A DNA stretch of 64,000 nucleotides from Chloroflexota bacterium. GTDB taxonomy: Bacteria; Chloroflexota; Anaerolineae; 4572-78; J111. Below the pieces are notes generated by a model, which was not told where the DNA came from, searched no databases, and saw only the letters and a list, made by a program, of their open reading frames with translations. The position numbers and the translations under genes are program-made. Positions 8,350 through 16,276 of the stretch are shown here, piece after piece. Within the stretch, counting starts at the first letter, position 1. Every line of letters begins with the position of its first letter. The stretch spans positions 362,735 through 426,734 of the forward strand of contig BOKF01000001.1 of NCBI GenBank assembly GCA_016860845.1, written 5' to 3'.

Positions 8350-9525
8350 TTGAATACTAAAACAGCAGACATCATCATTGTTGGCGGCGGATTGTATGGC
8401 TCTAGTGTGGCCTATAATCTGGCCAAACACGGGGCTAAAAATGTAGTGTTGTTGGAGAGAAAAGGTATTTGCGCCGGGGGTACAGCCAAATCGTGCGCCA
8501 TTGTTCGCACCCACTACTCTATTGAAGCCAACATGGTCCACGCCGTCGAGAGCCTCAAAATCTTTGCCAATTTCAATGAGATGGTTGGGGGTGAGTGCGG
8601 TTGGCATCGCACCGGCTACCTTATCCTCGGCCCGGAAGAACATCGCCAGCCGATGGAAACGGTCTTCCGTTTGCAGAATAAATACGGGGTGGATACCCGC
8701 ACCCTGACCCCGGCTGAGGCCCACGAGGCTCATCCGCTACTCCAGTTCGACGATGTCGGCGTGATTGGCTATGACACCCTGACCGGCTACTGCGACCCCT
8801 ACCTGACGACCACGGCCTATGCCCAGCGAGCCAAAGAGCTGGGCGTGGCGGTCTACACCGATACACCGGCCACCGGGCTGCGGCTGAACGGCCAGACCAA
8901 ATTGGTGGAAACCCCTGCCGGCGTTTTTGAAGCGCCCGTGGTTATTTTAGTGGCCGGGCCGTGGACCAACCAAATTTCCAGGACAATTGGCCTGGAGTTC
9001 CCCTATGTCGTCAGCCGCCACAAAGTCATCACCCTCAAAATTAACCAGCCCTATCAGGCCAACTGGCCTATCGTCAAAGATTTGACCACCCCTGATAAAA
9101 TCTACTTCCGGCCCGAAACCGGCGGCGTGGTCTTGGTCGGCACCGGCGATCACGGCGACCCCATCGAAGATGCCGACACCCTGACCGATAATGTGGATAT
9201 GGCTCATGTCTCCCGGATTGACCGGCTGATTACCAACCGCATGCCGGCCTTTGCCGAAGGCGAATATACCGCCGGTTGGACCGGTCCCTATGACATTACC
9301 GCCGACTGGAATCCACTGGTTGGCCCGGTCCCGGAGTACGAGGGGCTTTATGTCGGCGTCGGCTTTAGCGGGCATGGCTTTAAGCTCGCTCCAACCATTG
9401 GCGAAGCGCTGGCCCAAACCGTCCTGGGGCAGCCGCCGCGTGTGCCGATTGACATTTACGCCCTGACCCGTTTCGACGAGGGCAAAGTGCTGCATGGCGC
9501 ATACGGCATTGGCTCGATTTCGTAA
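8350..9525 (+). CDS. DAO-family FAD-dependent oxidoreductase (sarcosine oxidase/DadA-like)
   Basis: A 391-residue flavoenzyme that oxidises a C-N or C-O bond next to a carboxylate. The N-terminal dinucleotide motif IIIVGGGLYGSSVA (about residues 9-22) binds FAD. WTGPYDITADWNPLVGPVPEY and the terminal GFSGHGFKLAP motif are typical of the glycine/sarcosine/amino-acid oxidase group. The start is TTG 8350, set by a strong AGAGGAGG site 8 bp upstream. Its 3-prime end overlaps the first EamA transporter by 32 bp, so enzyme and transporter are probably co-translated. It may act on an amino or hydroxy acid imported by those transporters; this is inference. Confidence 0.88.
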   Translation: MNTKTADIIIVGGGLYGSSVAYNLAKHGAKNVVLLERKGICAGGTAKSCAIVRTHYSIEANMVHAVESLKIFANFNEMVGGECGWHRTGYLILGPEEHRQPMETVFRLQNKYGVDTRTLTPAEAHEAHPLLQFDDVGVIGYDTLTGYCDPYLTTTAYAQRAKELGVAVYTDTPATGLRLNGQTKLVETPAGVFEAPVVILVAGPWTNQISRTIGLEFPYVVSRHKVITLKINQPYQANWPIVKDLTTPDKIYFRPETGGVVLVGTGDHGDPIEDADTLTDNVDMAHVSRIDRLITNRMPAFAEGEYTAGWTGPYDITADWNPLVGPVPEYEGLYVGVGFSGHGFKLAPTIGEALAQTVLGQPPRVPIDIYALTRFDEGKVLHGAYGIGSIS

Positions 9526-10456
9526 TGTCCTGACCACATCTACCAGCCAGGGGGGCAGCGTAACATGGCTGGGCTGGTTCATGGCCCTTTTTTCCAGTTT
9601 TGCCTTCAGTATTGCGACCCCCATTGCCAAAGGCGCCATTGACGCTGAGCTTGATCCGGCGACCCTGTTGACACTCCGGCTCATCCTTTCGACGCTGCTG
9701 CTGGGTGGTTCGATTGCCCTGGCGGCGCCCGCTTATTTGCGGCTTGAGCGGCGCGGGCTGTTGGTCTGCGGCATCGCCGGGCTGTCCAACGGCCTCGGCA
9801 TGCTGACTTACTTTCTGGCGCTGGCCCGTATGGATGGTTCATTAGCGGTGATGATCTTTGCCATCAGCCCGCTGGCTGCCCTGGCCATGTTGGCCCTGCG
9901 CGGCGAGCGGTTTACCCGGCGGCATCTTCTGCGGCTGGGGATAGGCTTGGCCGGGGTCTATCTGTTGGTCGGGCCGGCAGGCCGGGTGGATTGGCTGGGG
10001 GTCTGCCTGGTGCTGGTCACTGTGTTTGCTTTTGCCCTCCATTTAGCCCTGATCCAGTGGTTTTTGCAGGACTATGACGCCCGGACGATTACATTTTACG
10101 TGGTTGCGACAATGACCGTCGTCAACTTCGGCTTGTGGCTGATCGAACAGGGTGAGTGGCACAATCCGGGCTGGCTGGGCTGGTTCATTATTTTTGTGCT
10201 GGCGGTCGTCAGTACCTACCTGGCCCGGCTGGCCATGTTCGAGGGCGTGCGCCACCTGGGCAGTGGACAGATGGCTCTCTTACTGCCGCTGGAAACGCTG
10301 CTGGCGGTGGTCTGGTCGGTGCTGTTCCTGGGGGAGCGGCTAACTTTTTGGGAGTGGGTTGGCGGTGGATTGATTTTGCTGAGTGCGCTGCTCGCCATCC
10401 GCCGCCTCAACTGGACACGCTGGAAACCGCGCTGGCGGGCCTGGTCACGGTTATAA
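9494..10456 (+). CDS. EamA/DMT-superfamily transporter (first of a tandem pair)
   Basis: A 320-residue membrane protein with ten predicted hydrophobic segments arranged as two EamA halves (FSSFAFSIATPIAKGAID in the first; FLGERLTFWEWVGGGLIL closing the second). Such transporters move metabolites or amino-acid derivatives across the inner membrane. The start at 9494 overlaps the upstream oxidoreductase and follows GAGGG. It is a paralogue of the next gene, and a 71-bp block is almost identical between them. Direction and substrate of transport are unknown. Confidence 0.87.
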   Translation: MAHTALARFRNVLTTSTSQGGSVTWLGWFMALFSSFAFSIATPIAKGAIDAELDPATLLTLRLILSTLLLGGSIALAAPAYLRLERRGLLVCGIAGLSNGLGMLTYFLALARMDGSLAVMIFAISPLAALAMLALRGERFTRRHLLRLGIGLAGVYLLVGPAGRVDWLGVCLVLVTVFAFALHLALIQWFLQDYDARTITFYVVATMTVVNFGLWLIEQGEWHNPGWLGWFIIFVLAVVSTYLARLAMFEGVRHLGSGQMALLLPLETLLAVVWSVLFLGERLTFWEWVGGGLILLSALLAIRRLNWTRWKPRWRAWSRL

Positions 10457-10461
10457 ATTAC

Positions 10462-11382
10462 GTGTTTCACCTTATCCGACTTAGCCGCCTTAAATTTTTA
10501 AGTGAACTGCGCCTGCCCGCAAGCTGGCTGGCTTGGACGTTGGCCCTGACCTCGACGCTGGCCTTTAGCCTGGCTACGCCCCTGGGTAAGGCCGCGATTG
10601 ATCTGGGCATCACTCCGACCACGATCCTGGTGCTGCGTTTTGGGATTTCCGTGGCGTTGCTTGTGATCACCCTCCGCCTGACCGCCCCCGACAAGCTGCG
10701 GGTTGACCGCAAAGGCCTGCTGGTTATTTTCGGGGCCGGCTTCATCAATGGCTTCGGCGTCCTGTCCTTTTTCTGGTCGCTTACCCGGCTCGACGCCTCG
10801 GTGGCGACGATGATCTTTTCCCTCACGCCGCTGGTGGTCCTGGCCGTATTGGCTCTCGGCGGCGAAAGACTGACCTACCGTCACCTAGTCCGGCTGGGGA
10901 TAGGCTTGGCCGGGGTCTATCTGTTGGTCGGGCCGGCAGGCCAGGTGGATTGGCTGGGGGTGCTGCTCATCTGCGGCAGCATGGTCGGGATTTCCATCGA
11001 ATTTGCCTTGATCCAATGGTTTGCCCGCGCCTACGGCACGCGGACGATTACCCTCTATGTAATGGCCGGTATGCTGACCACCATTGGTATCTTTTGGGCG
11101 ATGCAAGGCGCGCCCTGGCCCCAGACGGGCTGGCAAGGCTGGCTGATCATTGGCGTGATGGGCCTGGCCACCGGCTACTTTGCCTGGTGGGCCATGTTTA
11201 CGGCGATGCGCACCATCGGCGGCAGCCAGGTCATCTTGCTGACGCCGCTGGAGACGTTGTTGTCGGTGATGTGGGCGGTGATTTTTTTGCAGGAGCGGCT
11301 GTCGGCCTGGCAGTGGCTGGGCGGCATTTTCATCTTGACCAGCGCGATGCTGGCCGCCAAGCGTTTGAGCCGGGTGAAGTGA
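10462..11382 (+). CDS. EamA/DMT-superfamily transporter (second of a tandem pair)
   Basis: A protein of about 306 residues with ten hydrophobic segments and two EamA repeats. It starts with FSLATPLGKAAIDLG, equivalent to FSIATPIAKGAIDAE in its upstream paralogue, and ends with FLQERLSAWQWLGGIFIL. The open frame extends far upstream into the first transporter, but that extension is a shadow frame. The GTG at 10462, 5 bp after the upstream stop, is the most sensible start, though its ribosome site is weak. The pair may work as a heterodimer, as some small DMT proteins do, or be a simple duplication. Confidence 0.82.
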   Translation: MFHLIRLSRLKFLSELRLPASWLAWTLALTSTLAFSLATPLGKAAIDLGITPTTILVLRFGISVALLVITLRLTAPDKLRVDRKGLLVIFGAGFINGFGVLSFFWSLTRLDASVATMIFSLTPLVVLAVLALGGERLTYRHLVRLGIGLAGVYLLVGPAGQVDWLGVLLICGSMVGISIEFALIQWFARAYGTRTITLYVMAGMLTTIGIFWAMQGAPWPQTGWQGWLIIGVMGLATGYFAWWAMFTAMRTIGGSQVILLTPLETLLSVMWAVIFLQERLSAWQWLGGIFILTSAMLAAKRLSRVK

Positions 11383-11469
11383 GCTATGAAAGTCCGCAGA
11401 TTTCGCGGATTGCACACCACCAAGAATGAAAATATCTTTCTGATTAGAGCCGAAGGCCCCCTATGGGCC

Positions 11470-11490
11470 GACTACTGACGACTGACTACT
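11470..11490 (+). repeat. Heptamer tandem repeat (GACTACT/GACGACT)x3
   Basis: Three 7-bp units lie in the leader of the dapB-like gene, 19 bp before its start. The phase and base composition resemble the GTCTACT tract at 6517. Confidence 0.75.
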
Positions 11491-11508
11491 ATTTTCGGAG
11501 GAGGAAGT

Positions 11509-12309
11509 ATGACCATCCAAGTTTGTTTAGCCGGCGTAACCGGCTGGGCCGGCGCTGCTTTGGCCCGGGTTGTTGTGCAAACGGACGATCTGGAGTTGGT
11601 GGCCGGGGTGTCGCGCCGGCACGCCGGCCAAAATTTGGGCGATGTTCTGAATATTCCTCAATTGAATGTCGTAATCAGCGGCTCGGCGGAGGAGGCATTG
11701 ACGGCCGGGTGTGATGTCTTTGTCGAATATACCAAGCCTGACGTGGCCCGGGCGAATGTCAGTGCAGCTCTGCGCCGGGGTGCGCATGCGGTAATCGGCA
11801 CGTCGGGTTTAACGGAGCAGGACCTGGCCGAGATTGACACCCTGGCTCAGCAGCACAACCGGGGAGTCGTGGCAGTCGGGAACTTTTCACTGCCGGTGGT
11901 GCTGCTGCAAAAGTGTGCGGAACTGGTCGCCAGGTATCTGCCCCAGTATGAAATCATTGATTACGCCCACGCCGATAAAAAGGACGCGCCCAGCGGCACC
12001 GCGCGGGAGTTGGCCTACCGCCTGTCGAAAATTCGCCCGGCGCAGGTGACTGTCCCCCTTGAGCAGACCCAGGGTCCTCCAGAAAGTCGGGGCGTCACCC
12101 TCAACGGCGTGCAGGTCCATTCGATCCGGCTGCCTGGCCATGTAATTTCGGTTGAGGCGCTTTTTGGCGTACTGGATCAGCGCTTGAGCCTTCGCTACGA
12201 CGCGGGCAGCAGCCCCGAAGCCTACGTCGAGGGCGCCTTGCTGGCTATCCGCCGGGTTAGGATGTTTGTCGGTTTGAAACGCGGCCTGGATAGCGTTATG
12301 GATTTCTAG
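11509..12309 (+). CDS. dapB: Dihydrodipicolinate reductase homologue
   Basis: A 266-residue NAD(P)H-dependent reductase. GVTGWAGAA (about residues 8-16) is the nucleotide-binding loop, GTSGLTEQD follows the second half of the Rossmann fold, and HADKKDAPSGTA (about 157-168) is the DapB substrate-binding and catalytic signature. The start follows AGGAGGAAG. In lysine and diaminopimelate synthesis DapB reduces a cyclic imine. Here it sits among catabolic genes and not with dapA or lysine genes, so it may be a paralogue acting on another cyclic substrate. Its stop overlaps the stop of the convergent hydantoinase gene within a single CTAG. Confidence 0.85.
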   Translation: MTIQVCLAGVTGWAGAALARVVVQTDDLELVAGVSRRHAGQNLGDVLNIPQLNVVISGSAEEALTAGCDVFVEYTKPDVARANVSAALRRGAHAVIGTSGLTEQDLAEIDTLAQQHNRGVVAVGNFSLPVVLLQKCAELVARYLPQYEIIDYAHADKKDAPSGTARELAYRLSKIRPAQVTVPLEQTQGPPESRGVTLNGVQVHSIRLPGHVISVEALFGVLDQRLSLRYDAGSSPEAYVEGALLAIRRVRMFVGLKRGLDSVMDF

Positions 12310-14036
12310 CTCTGATCGCGGCGGCGCAATTGGTCGGTTGCAGGCCAATCAATGGCATAGTGTTCGGGCAAGCGTACCAAACGATCGGCCCCGCCCAGGT
12401 AACGAACTACAACCCCGTAGTCACGTGCAGCCGCTTCAACAGAGACGTAGCCGTTGACCACATCCTCCAGCACGCGCTCCGGGTCGCGCTCGAATGGATC
12501 GCCGTACCCGCCGCCGCCGGGCAGGTTGAGGTTGACCCGCGTATTTGGCTCGAACCAGATCACTGTCTTGGGCGGCAAGCGTTTCTCTCCGTCGGCCAGA
12601 AACTGGCCCAATGCCCCCGGCTGGCCGTCTGCAAGCCCCTGCCCGGCAAATTGGGTGCGGTCAATCATGGCCGAGACGCTCCACGGTCCGCGGCCATAAT
12701 GGCCAAACTCCGTTGCCTGTCCCAGCCCGCCGCGATACTTCCCCGGCCCGCCCGAATCGCAGCGCAGTTGCCGCCGCTGTTGGACAAGGGGCGATAGAGT
12801 TTCGATCACCTCGGCCGGAACCCCGGCCACGCCGCTGGGAAAACCGGTGGTGTTCAGCCCATCCTTGCCGGCGCGAGCGCCTGTCCCGCCCACTTGAAAC
12901 AGACTGACCATAAACGGCGCTCCTGCCGGCCACGACCCCCGCCAGATGCTCAGCCAGATAGGATCAGCGCCGCCGGCCATGAGACGGCCCGGCAAGGCTG
13001 GGGCCAGCGCGCCAAAGATCGCCCCCGGCAGGAAGTGGCCGATCAGGTGCCGCGAGGCGACTGCAGCCGGTTCAACGCAGTTCAAGATCGAGCCGGGCGG
13101 CGCGCTGACATGCACCGGGCGGAACGAGCCTTCGTTGTGCGGCACTTCCGGGCTGACTGCCGCCTTCATGGCAAACGAGGCATAACCGTGGGTGTAGTTG
13201 AAGACCACGTTGATCCCCCGCCGGCTCTGCGGCGACGATCCGGCAAAGTCAATGTAAATATCCTCGGCGGCAATCGTGACCGCCACCCGGATGCGGATCG
13301 GCTCCTCAAAGCCATCGCTCCAGACTTCGTTCTCGTAGCGGCCTTGGGGCAGCTTGCGGATAGCTTCGCGCATGGCTCGCTCGGAGCGGGTGATGATCTC
13401 GTCGGCCAGCGGGTCAATGCTTTCCAGCCCAAACTCGGCCATCATTTGCAGCAGGCTGTGCGCTCCAACATCATTGCACGAGGCTTGCGCATAGAAATCG
13501 CCTACGGTTTCATTGGGGGTGCGGACGTTGGCCCGGATAATCTTCAGCAGCTCGTGGTTTGGCTCCCCCCGGTCGAAGAGTTTGGTCACCGGCACGCGCA
13601 GACCCTCTTCGTAGACCTCGTGGGCTTCGGCGGAGAGGACGTGCCCCCCGGCATCGGCGGCGTGGCAGCAGTTGGCAAAATACCCGACGATAAGTGCGTC
13701 TTTGAAGACGGGGGTCAGGACGGTGAAATCGTTGATCTGGCCGGTCGTCAGCCAGGGGTCGTTGGTAATCAGTACGTCCCCGGGGCGCAGGGTCTCCGGC
13801 GGATAGACCGCCAGGAGGTGGCGGACCCCGGTCGCCATCGGATTGATATGGCCGGGTGTGCCGGTCAGCGATTGGGCAATCATCTGTCCGCGCGTGTCAA
13901 ACACCCCGCAGGCCAGGTCTTGTGACTCGCGGACAATGGTGCTGAAGGCGGTGCGCATCAGCGCCACCTGCTGCTCATTGGCCACCGAGAGCAGCCGGTT
14001 CCAGAGCACTTCGAGAGTAATGGGGTCGAGGGGCAT
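12306..14036 (-). CDS. hyuB: Hydantoinase B/oxoprolinase family protein
   Basis: A 576-residue HyuB-type subunit which, with HyuA, hydrolyses or carboxylates five-membered cyclic amides (hydantoin, 5-oxoproline) or, in related complexes, acetone or acetophenone. The family opening MPLDPITLEVLWNRL is present, followed by GHINPMATGVRHLL, NDPW, HAADAGGHV and a C-terminal LPGGGGYGDP motif. I chose ATG 14036 because AAGGAGA lies just upstream. It is downstream of hyuA on the same strand, separated by a palindromic repeat at 14066-14169. Confidence 0.9.
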   Translation of the reverse strand: MPLDPITLEVLWNRLLSVANEQQVALMRTAFSTIVRESQDLACGVFDTRGQMIAQSLTGTPGHINPMATGVRHLLAVYPPETLRPGDVLITNDPWLTTGQINDFTVLTPVFKDALIVGYFANCCHAADAGGHVLSAEAHEVYEEGLRVPVTKLFDRGEPNHELLKIIRANVRTPNETVGDFYAQASCNDVGAHSLLQMMAEFGLESIDPLADEIITRSERAMREAIRKLPQGRYENEVWSDGFEEPIRIRVAVTIAAEDIYIDFAGSSPQSRRGINVVFNYTHGYASFAMKAAVSPEVPHNEGSFRPVHVSAPPGSILNCVEPAAVASRHLIGHFLPGAIFGALAPALPGRLMAGGADPIWLSIWRGSWPAGAPFMVSLFQVGGTGARAGKDGLNTTGFPSGVAGVPAEVIETLSPLVQQRRQLRCDSGGPGKYRGGLGQATEFGHYGRGPWSVSAMIDRTQFAGQGLADGQPGALGQFLADGEKRLPPKTVIWFEPNTRVNLNLPGGGGYGDPFERDPERVLEDVVNGYVSVEAAARDYGVVVRYLGGADRLVRLPEHYAIDWPATDQLRRRDQS

Positions 14037-14065
14037 AATGTGTCTCCTTCTTCTCACTCGGCCTT

Positions 14066-14169
14066 ATGTCATTTCGAGTGGAGCAGAGCGGAACGAGAAA
14101 TCTCTCGAATCTTTGCTAACACGTAACGCCAAAGGGATTTCTCGCTCCTGTCGTCACTCGAAATGACAT
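14066..14169. repeat. Palindromic dispersed repeat, GTCATTTCGA family
   Basis: ATGTCATTTCGAGTG (14066-14080) is the perfect inverse of CACTCGAAATGACAT (14155-14169). The interior has GAGAAATCT and GGATTTCTC, also inversely related. The same outer and inner motifs recur at 59698-59780 and, with changes, at 53323-53417. It lies between hyuA and hyuB and could form a long hairpin in their mRNA. Confidence 0.88.
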
Positions 14170-14179
14170 TATCTACCGT

Positions 14180-16261
14180 CTACTCTACAACCAAGTTATG
14201 ATGCTCGTCCACGCGGCAGCGCCCGCCTGGACCAATAATTGCGGTTGACTCGCGCTCTTCGACAATGGCAGGGCCGTTAAACGTTGCGCCGGGGGTAAGC
14301 CGGTAGCGGTCATAAACGGGGGTGGAGACGAAATCACGCGTTTCAGGAAAATAGGCCGGACGCTCGCCCTTCAAGGCTGGACGTGCCTCTCCCTCTGCTA
14401 CTGAGGTAACGTGAAGTTGCAGGTCGGGCCGGGGGCCGGACGAGACAACGCGCCAGTTCAGAATCTCCACCGGCACGGGCGGGCCGAGGCGTTCGTACAA
14501 CTCACGGTAGACTGCTTCGAAAGCTGACAGCAAAGCGCGCATGTGAGCGGTGTCGAGTTGGCCGGCCGGGAGCGGGACGCGAATCTCATGGCCTTGCCCG
14601 ACATAGCGCATGTCGGCTTCACGGCGATGCATGATGGCTGCGGCCGGCACACCTGAAGCCTCCAGCAAGGCTTGACCTTCGGCCTCCATCTCCGCCAGCA
14701 GGGTGTTGGCCCGCGCCCAATCCAGCGTGTCGAGCCGCCCCGGCCACGAGCGCACAAAGTCGAAGGCCAGGGGGGCAGAGAGAAAACCGACCGTACTGGT
14801 CACGCCTGCCCCTAACGGGATCAAAAGCAAGGGCGAGCCAAGCGCCAGGGCGATGCGATAGGCATGCACCGGCCCCGCCCCGCCAAAGGCGAAAAGGGGA
14901 AAGCGGTGCGGGTCTTTACCGCGTTCGAAGGCGTGGACCCGGGCTGCATTGGCCATGTTTTCGTTGGCAATCTGGTGCATCCCCCAGGCGGCCTCGGCGA
15001 CCGGCAGCCCCAGCTTGTCGGCAATCTGGGCTTTGATCGCCCGCCGCGCGCCTTCGATATCCAACTGCATGCGCCCGCCGAGAAAATAGGCCGGGTCAAG
15101 ATAGCCGAGGATGAGATCGGCGTCGGTCACGGTCGGTTCGGTTCCCCCGTGGCCGTAGCAGACCGGACCCGGCTCTGCTCCCGCCGAATCCGGCCCAACT
15201 TTGAGCAGTCCCAGCGAGTCGACCCGGGCAATGGAGCCGCCGCCGGTGCCAATCTCAATCATCTCGATGACCGGGATTTTGATCGGCAGGCCGGAGCCTT
15301 TTTTGAAACGATACCGGCGGTCTACTTCGAAATCATGGGCAATCAACGGACGGCCCTCGTCAATCACGCAGATCTTGGCTGTCGTGCCGCCCATATCGAA
15401 GGAGAGCAGGTTGGGCTGGCCGCCGGCCAGGCCGTAGGCGGCTGCGGCCAGCGCCCCCGCCGCGGGGCCGGATTCGAGCAGGCGCACCGGGTAGCGCACG
15501 GCGGTGTCCACCGTGGCGATGCCGCCGCTGGAGAGCATAAGGAAGAAACTGCCGGCAAAGCCGAGACGCCGCAGCCGTTCCTCCAGCTCCCGCAGATAAC
15601 GTTCGACCCGCGCTTGGACATAGACGTTGGCGATGGTGGTCGAGGCGCGTTCAAACTCGCGGATCTCCGGGATGACGTCGGAGGAGAGCGAGACGCGCAG
15701 CCTGGGTGCGGCCCGCTGCACGGCGGCGCGGGCGGTTCGCTCAGCCGAGGGATCGGCAAAGCTGTGCAGGAAGACAATCGCTACCGCCTCGACGCCGCTC
15801 TCGGCCAGTTCGCGGGCCAGCCGCTCCACATAAGCTTCGTCAAGTTCCAGGAGGGTGCGGCCATCAGCCAGGGTGCGCTGGGGTATATCGAAGCGCAGAT
15901 AGCGGGGCACGAGCGGGCGCGGGTGCTCCAGCATCAAGTCGTAAAGGTCGTAGCGCTGCTCGCGCCCGATCTCAAGCGAGTCGCGGAAGCCCTGCGTTGT
16001 CAGGAGCGCCGTGGCCGCCCCTTTGCGTTCGATCACGGCATTCGTCACCAGCGTTGTGCCGTGGACGAGATGCTGTACCCCGGCAGGGTCAACACCGGCT
16101 TTTTGTAATGTCTCGACCAGCACCGTCTCGACCGCTTGTGAAGGGTCGGCCGGGGTGGTCAGGGTCTTGCCAACGGCGAAAGCACCGGTCTCAGTGTTTA
16201 CCACAATCAGATCGGTGAAGGTGCCGCCGATGTCCACCCCAACGCGGTAACGTTTTGCCAT
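14180..16261 (-). CDS. hyuA: Hydantoinase A/oxoprolinase family protein
   Basis: A 693-residue ATP-dependent subunit of the ASKHA fold. The phosphate-binding VGVDIGGTFTDLIVV opens the protein, LVHGTTLVTNAVIERKG follows near residue 67, and the second phosphate motif is LLSFDMGGTTAKICV (about 284-298). FAFGGAGPVHAYRIA and the C-terminal NGPAIVEERESTAIIGPG are typical of HyuA. It pairs with the downstream HyuB-like gene to hydrolyse a cyclic amide such as hydantoin or 5-oxoproline. The cluster position near a DAO oxidase and DapB homologue suggests catabolism of a cyclic nitrogen compound; that is inference. Confidence 0.9.
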   Translation of the reverse strand: MAKRYRVGVDIGGTFTDLIVVNTETGAFAVGKTLTTPADPSQAVETVLVETLQKAGVDPAGVQHLVHGTTLVTNAVIERKGAATALLTTQGFRDSLEIGREQRYDLYDLMLEHPRPLVPRYLRFDIPQRTLADGRTLLELDEAYVERLARELAESGVEAVAIVFLHSFADPSAERTARAAVQRAAPRLRVSLSSDVIPEIREFERASTTIANVYVQARVERYLRELEERLRRLGFAGSFFLMLSSGGIATVDTAVRYPVRLLESGPAAGALAAAAYGLAGGQPNLLSFDMGGTTAKICVIDEGRPLIAHDFEVDRRYRFKKGSGLPIKIPVIEMIEIGTGGGSIARVDSLGLLKVGPDSAGAEPGPVCYGHGGTEPTVTDADLILGYLDPAYFLGGRMQLDIEGARRAIKAQIADKLGLPVAEAAWGMHQIANENMANAARVHAFERGKDPHRFPLFAFGGAGPVHAYRIALALGSPLLLIPLGAGVTSTVGFLSAPLAFDFVRSWPGRLDTLDWARANTLLAEMEAEGQALLEASGVPAAAIMHRREADMRYVGQGHEIRVPLPAGQLDTAHMRALLSAFEAVYRELYERLGPPVPVEILNWRVVSSGPRPDLQLHVTSVAEGEARPALKGERPAYFPETRDFVSTPVYDRYRLTPGATFNGPAIVEERESTAIIGPGGRCRVDEHHNLVVE

Positions 16262-16276
16262 GAGTTGGCCTCAATT

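Noticed and set aside
10156..10461. N-terminal extension of the second EamA transporter
   Set aside because: It overlaps the first transporter in another frame, adds no membrane segment expected for the family, and the GTG at 10462 gives the normal length.
11509..12309. dapB-like gene as evidence of a lysine operon
   Set aside because: No dapA, lysC, asd or other lysine genes are adjacent; all neighbours are transport and catabolic genes.
12894..13925. A 343-codon frame opposite hyuB
   Set aside because: Antisense shadow of a clear hydantoinase B gene; no ribosome site and no family motifs.
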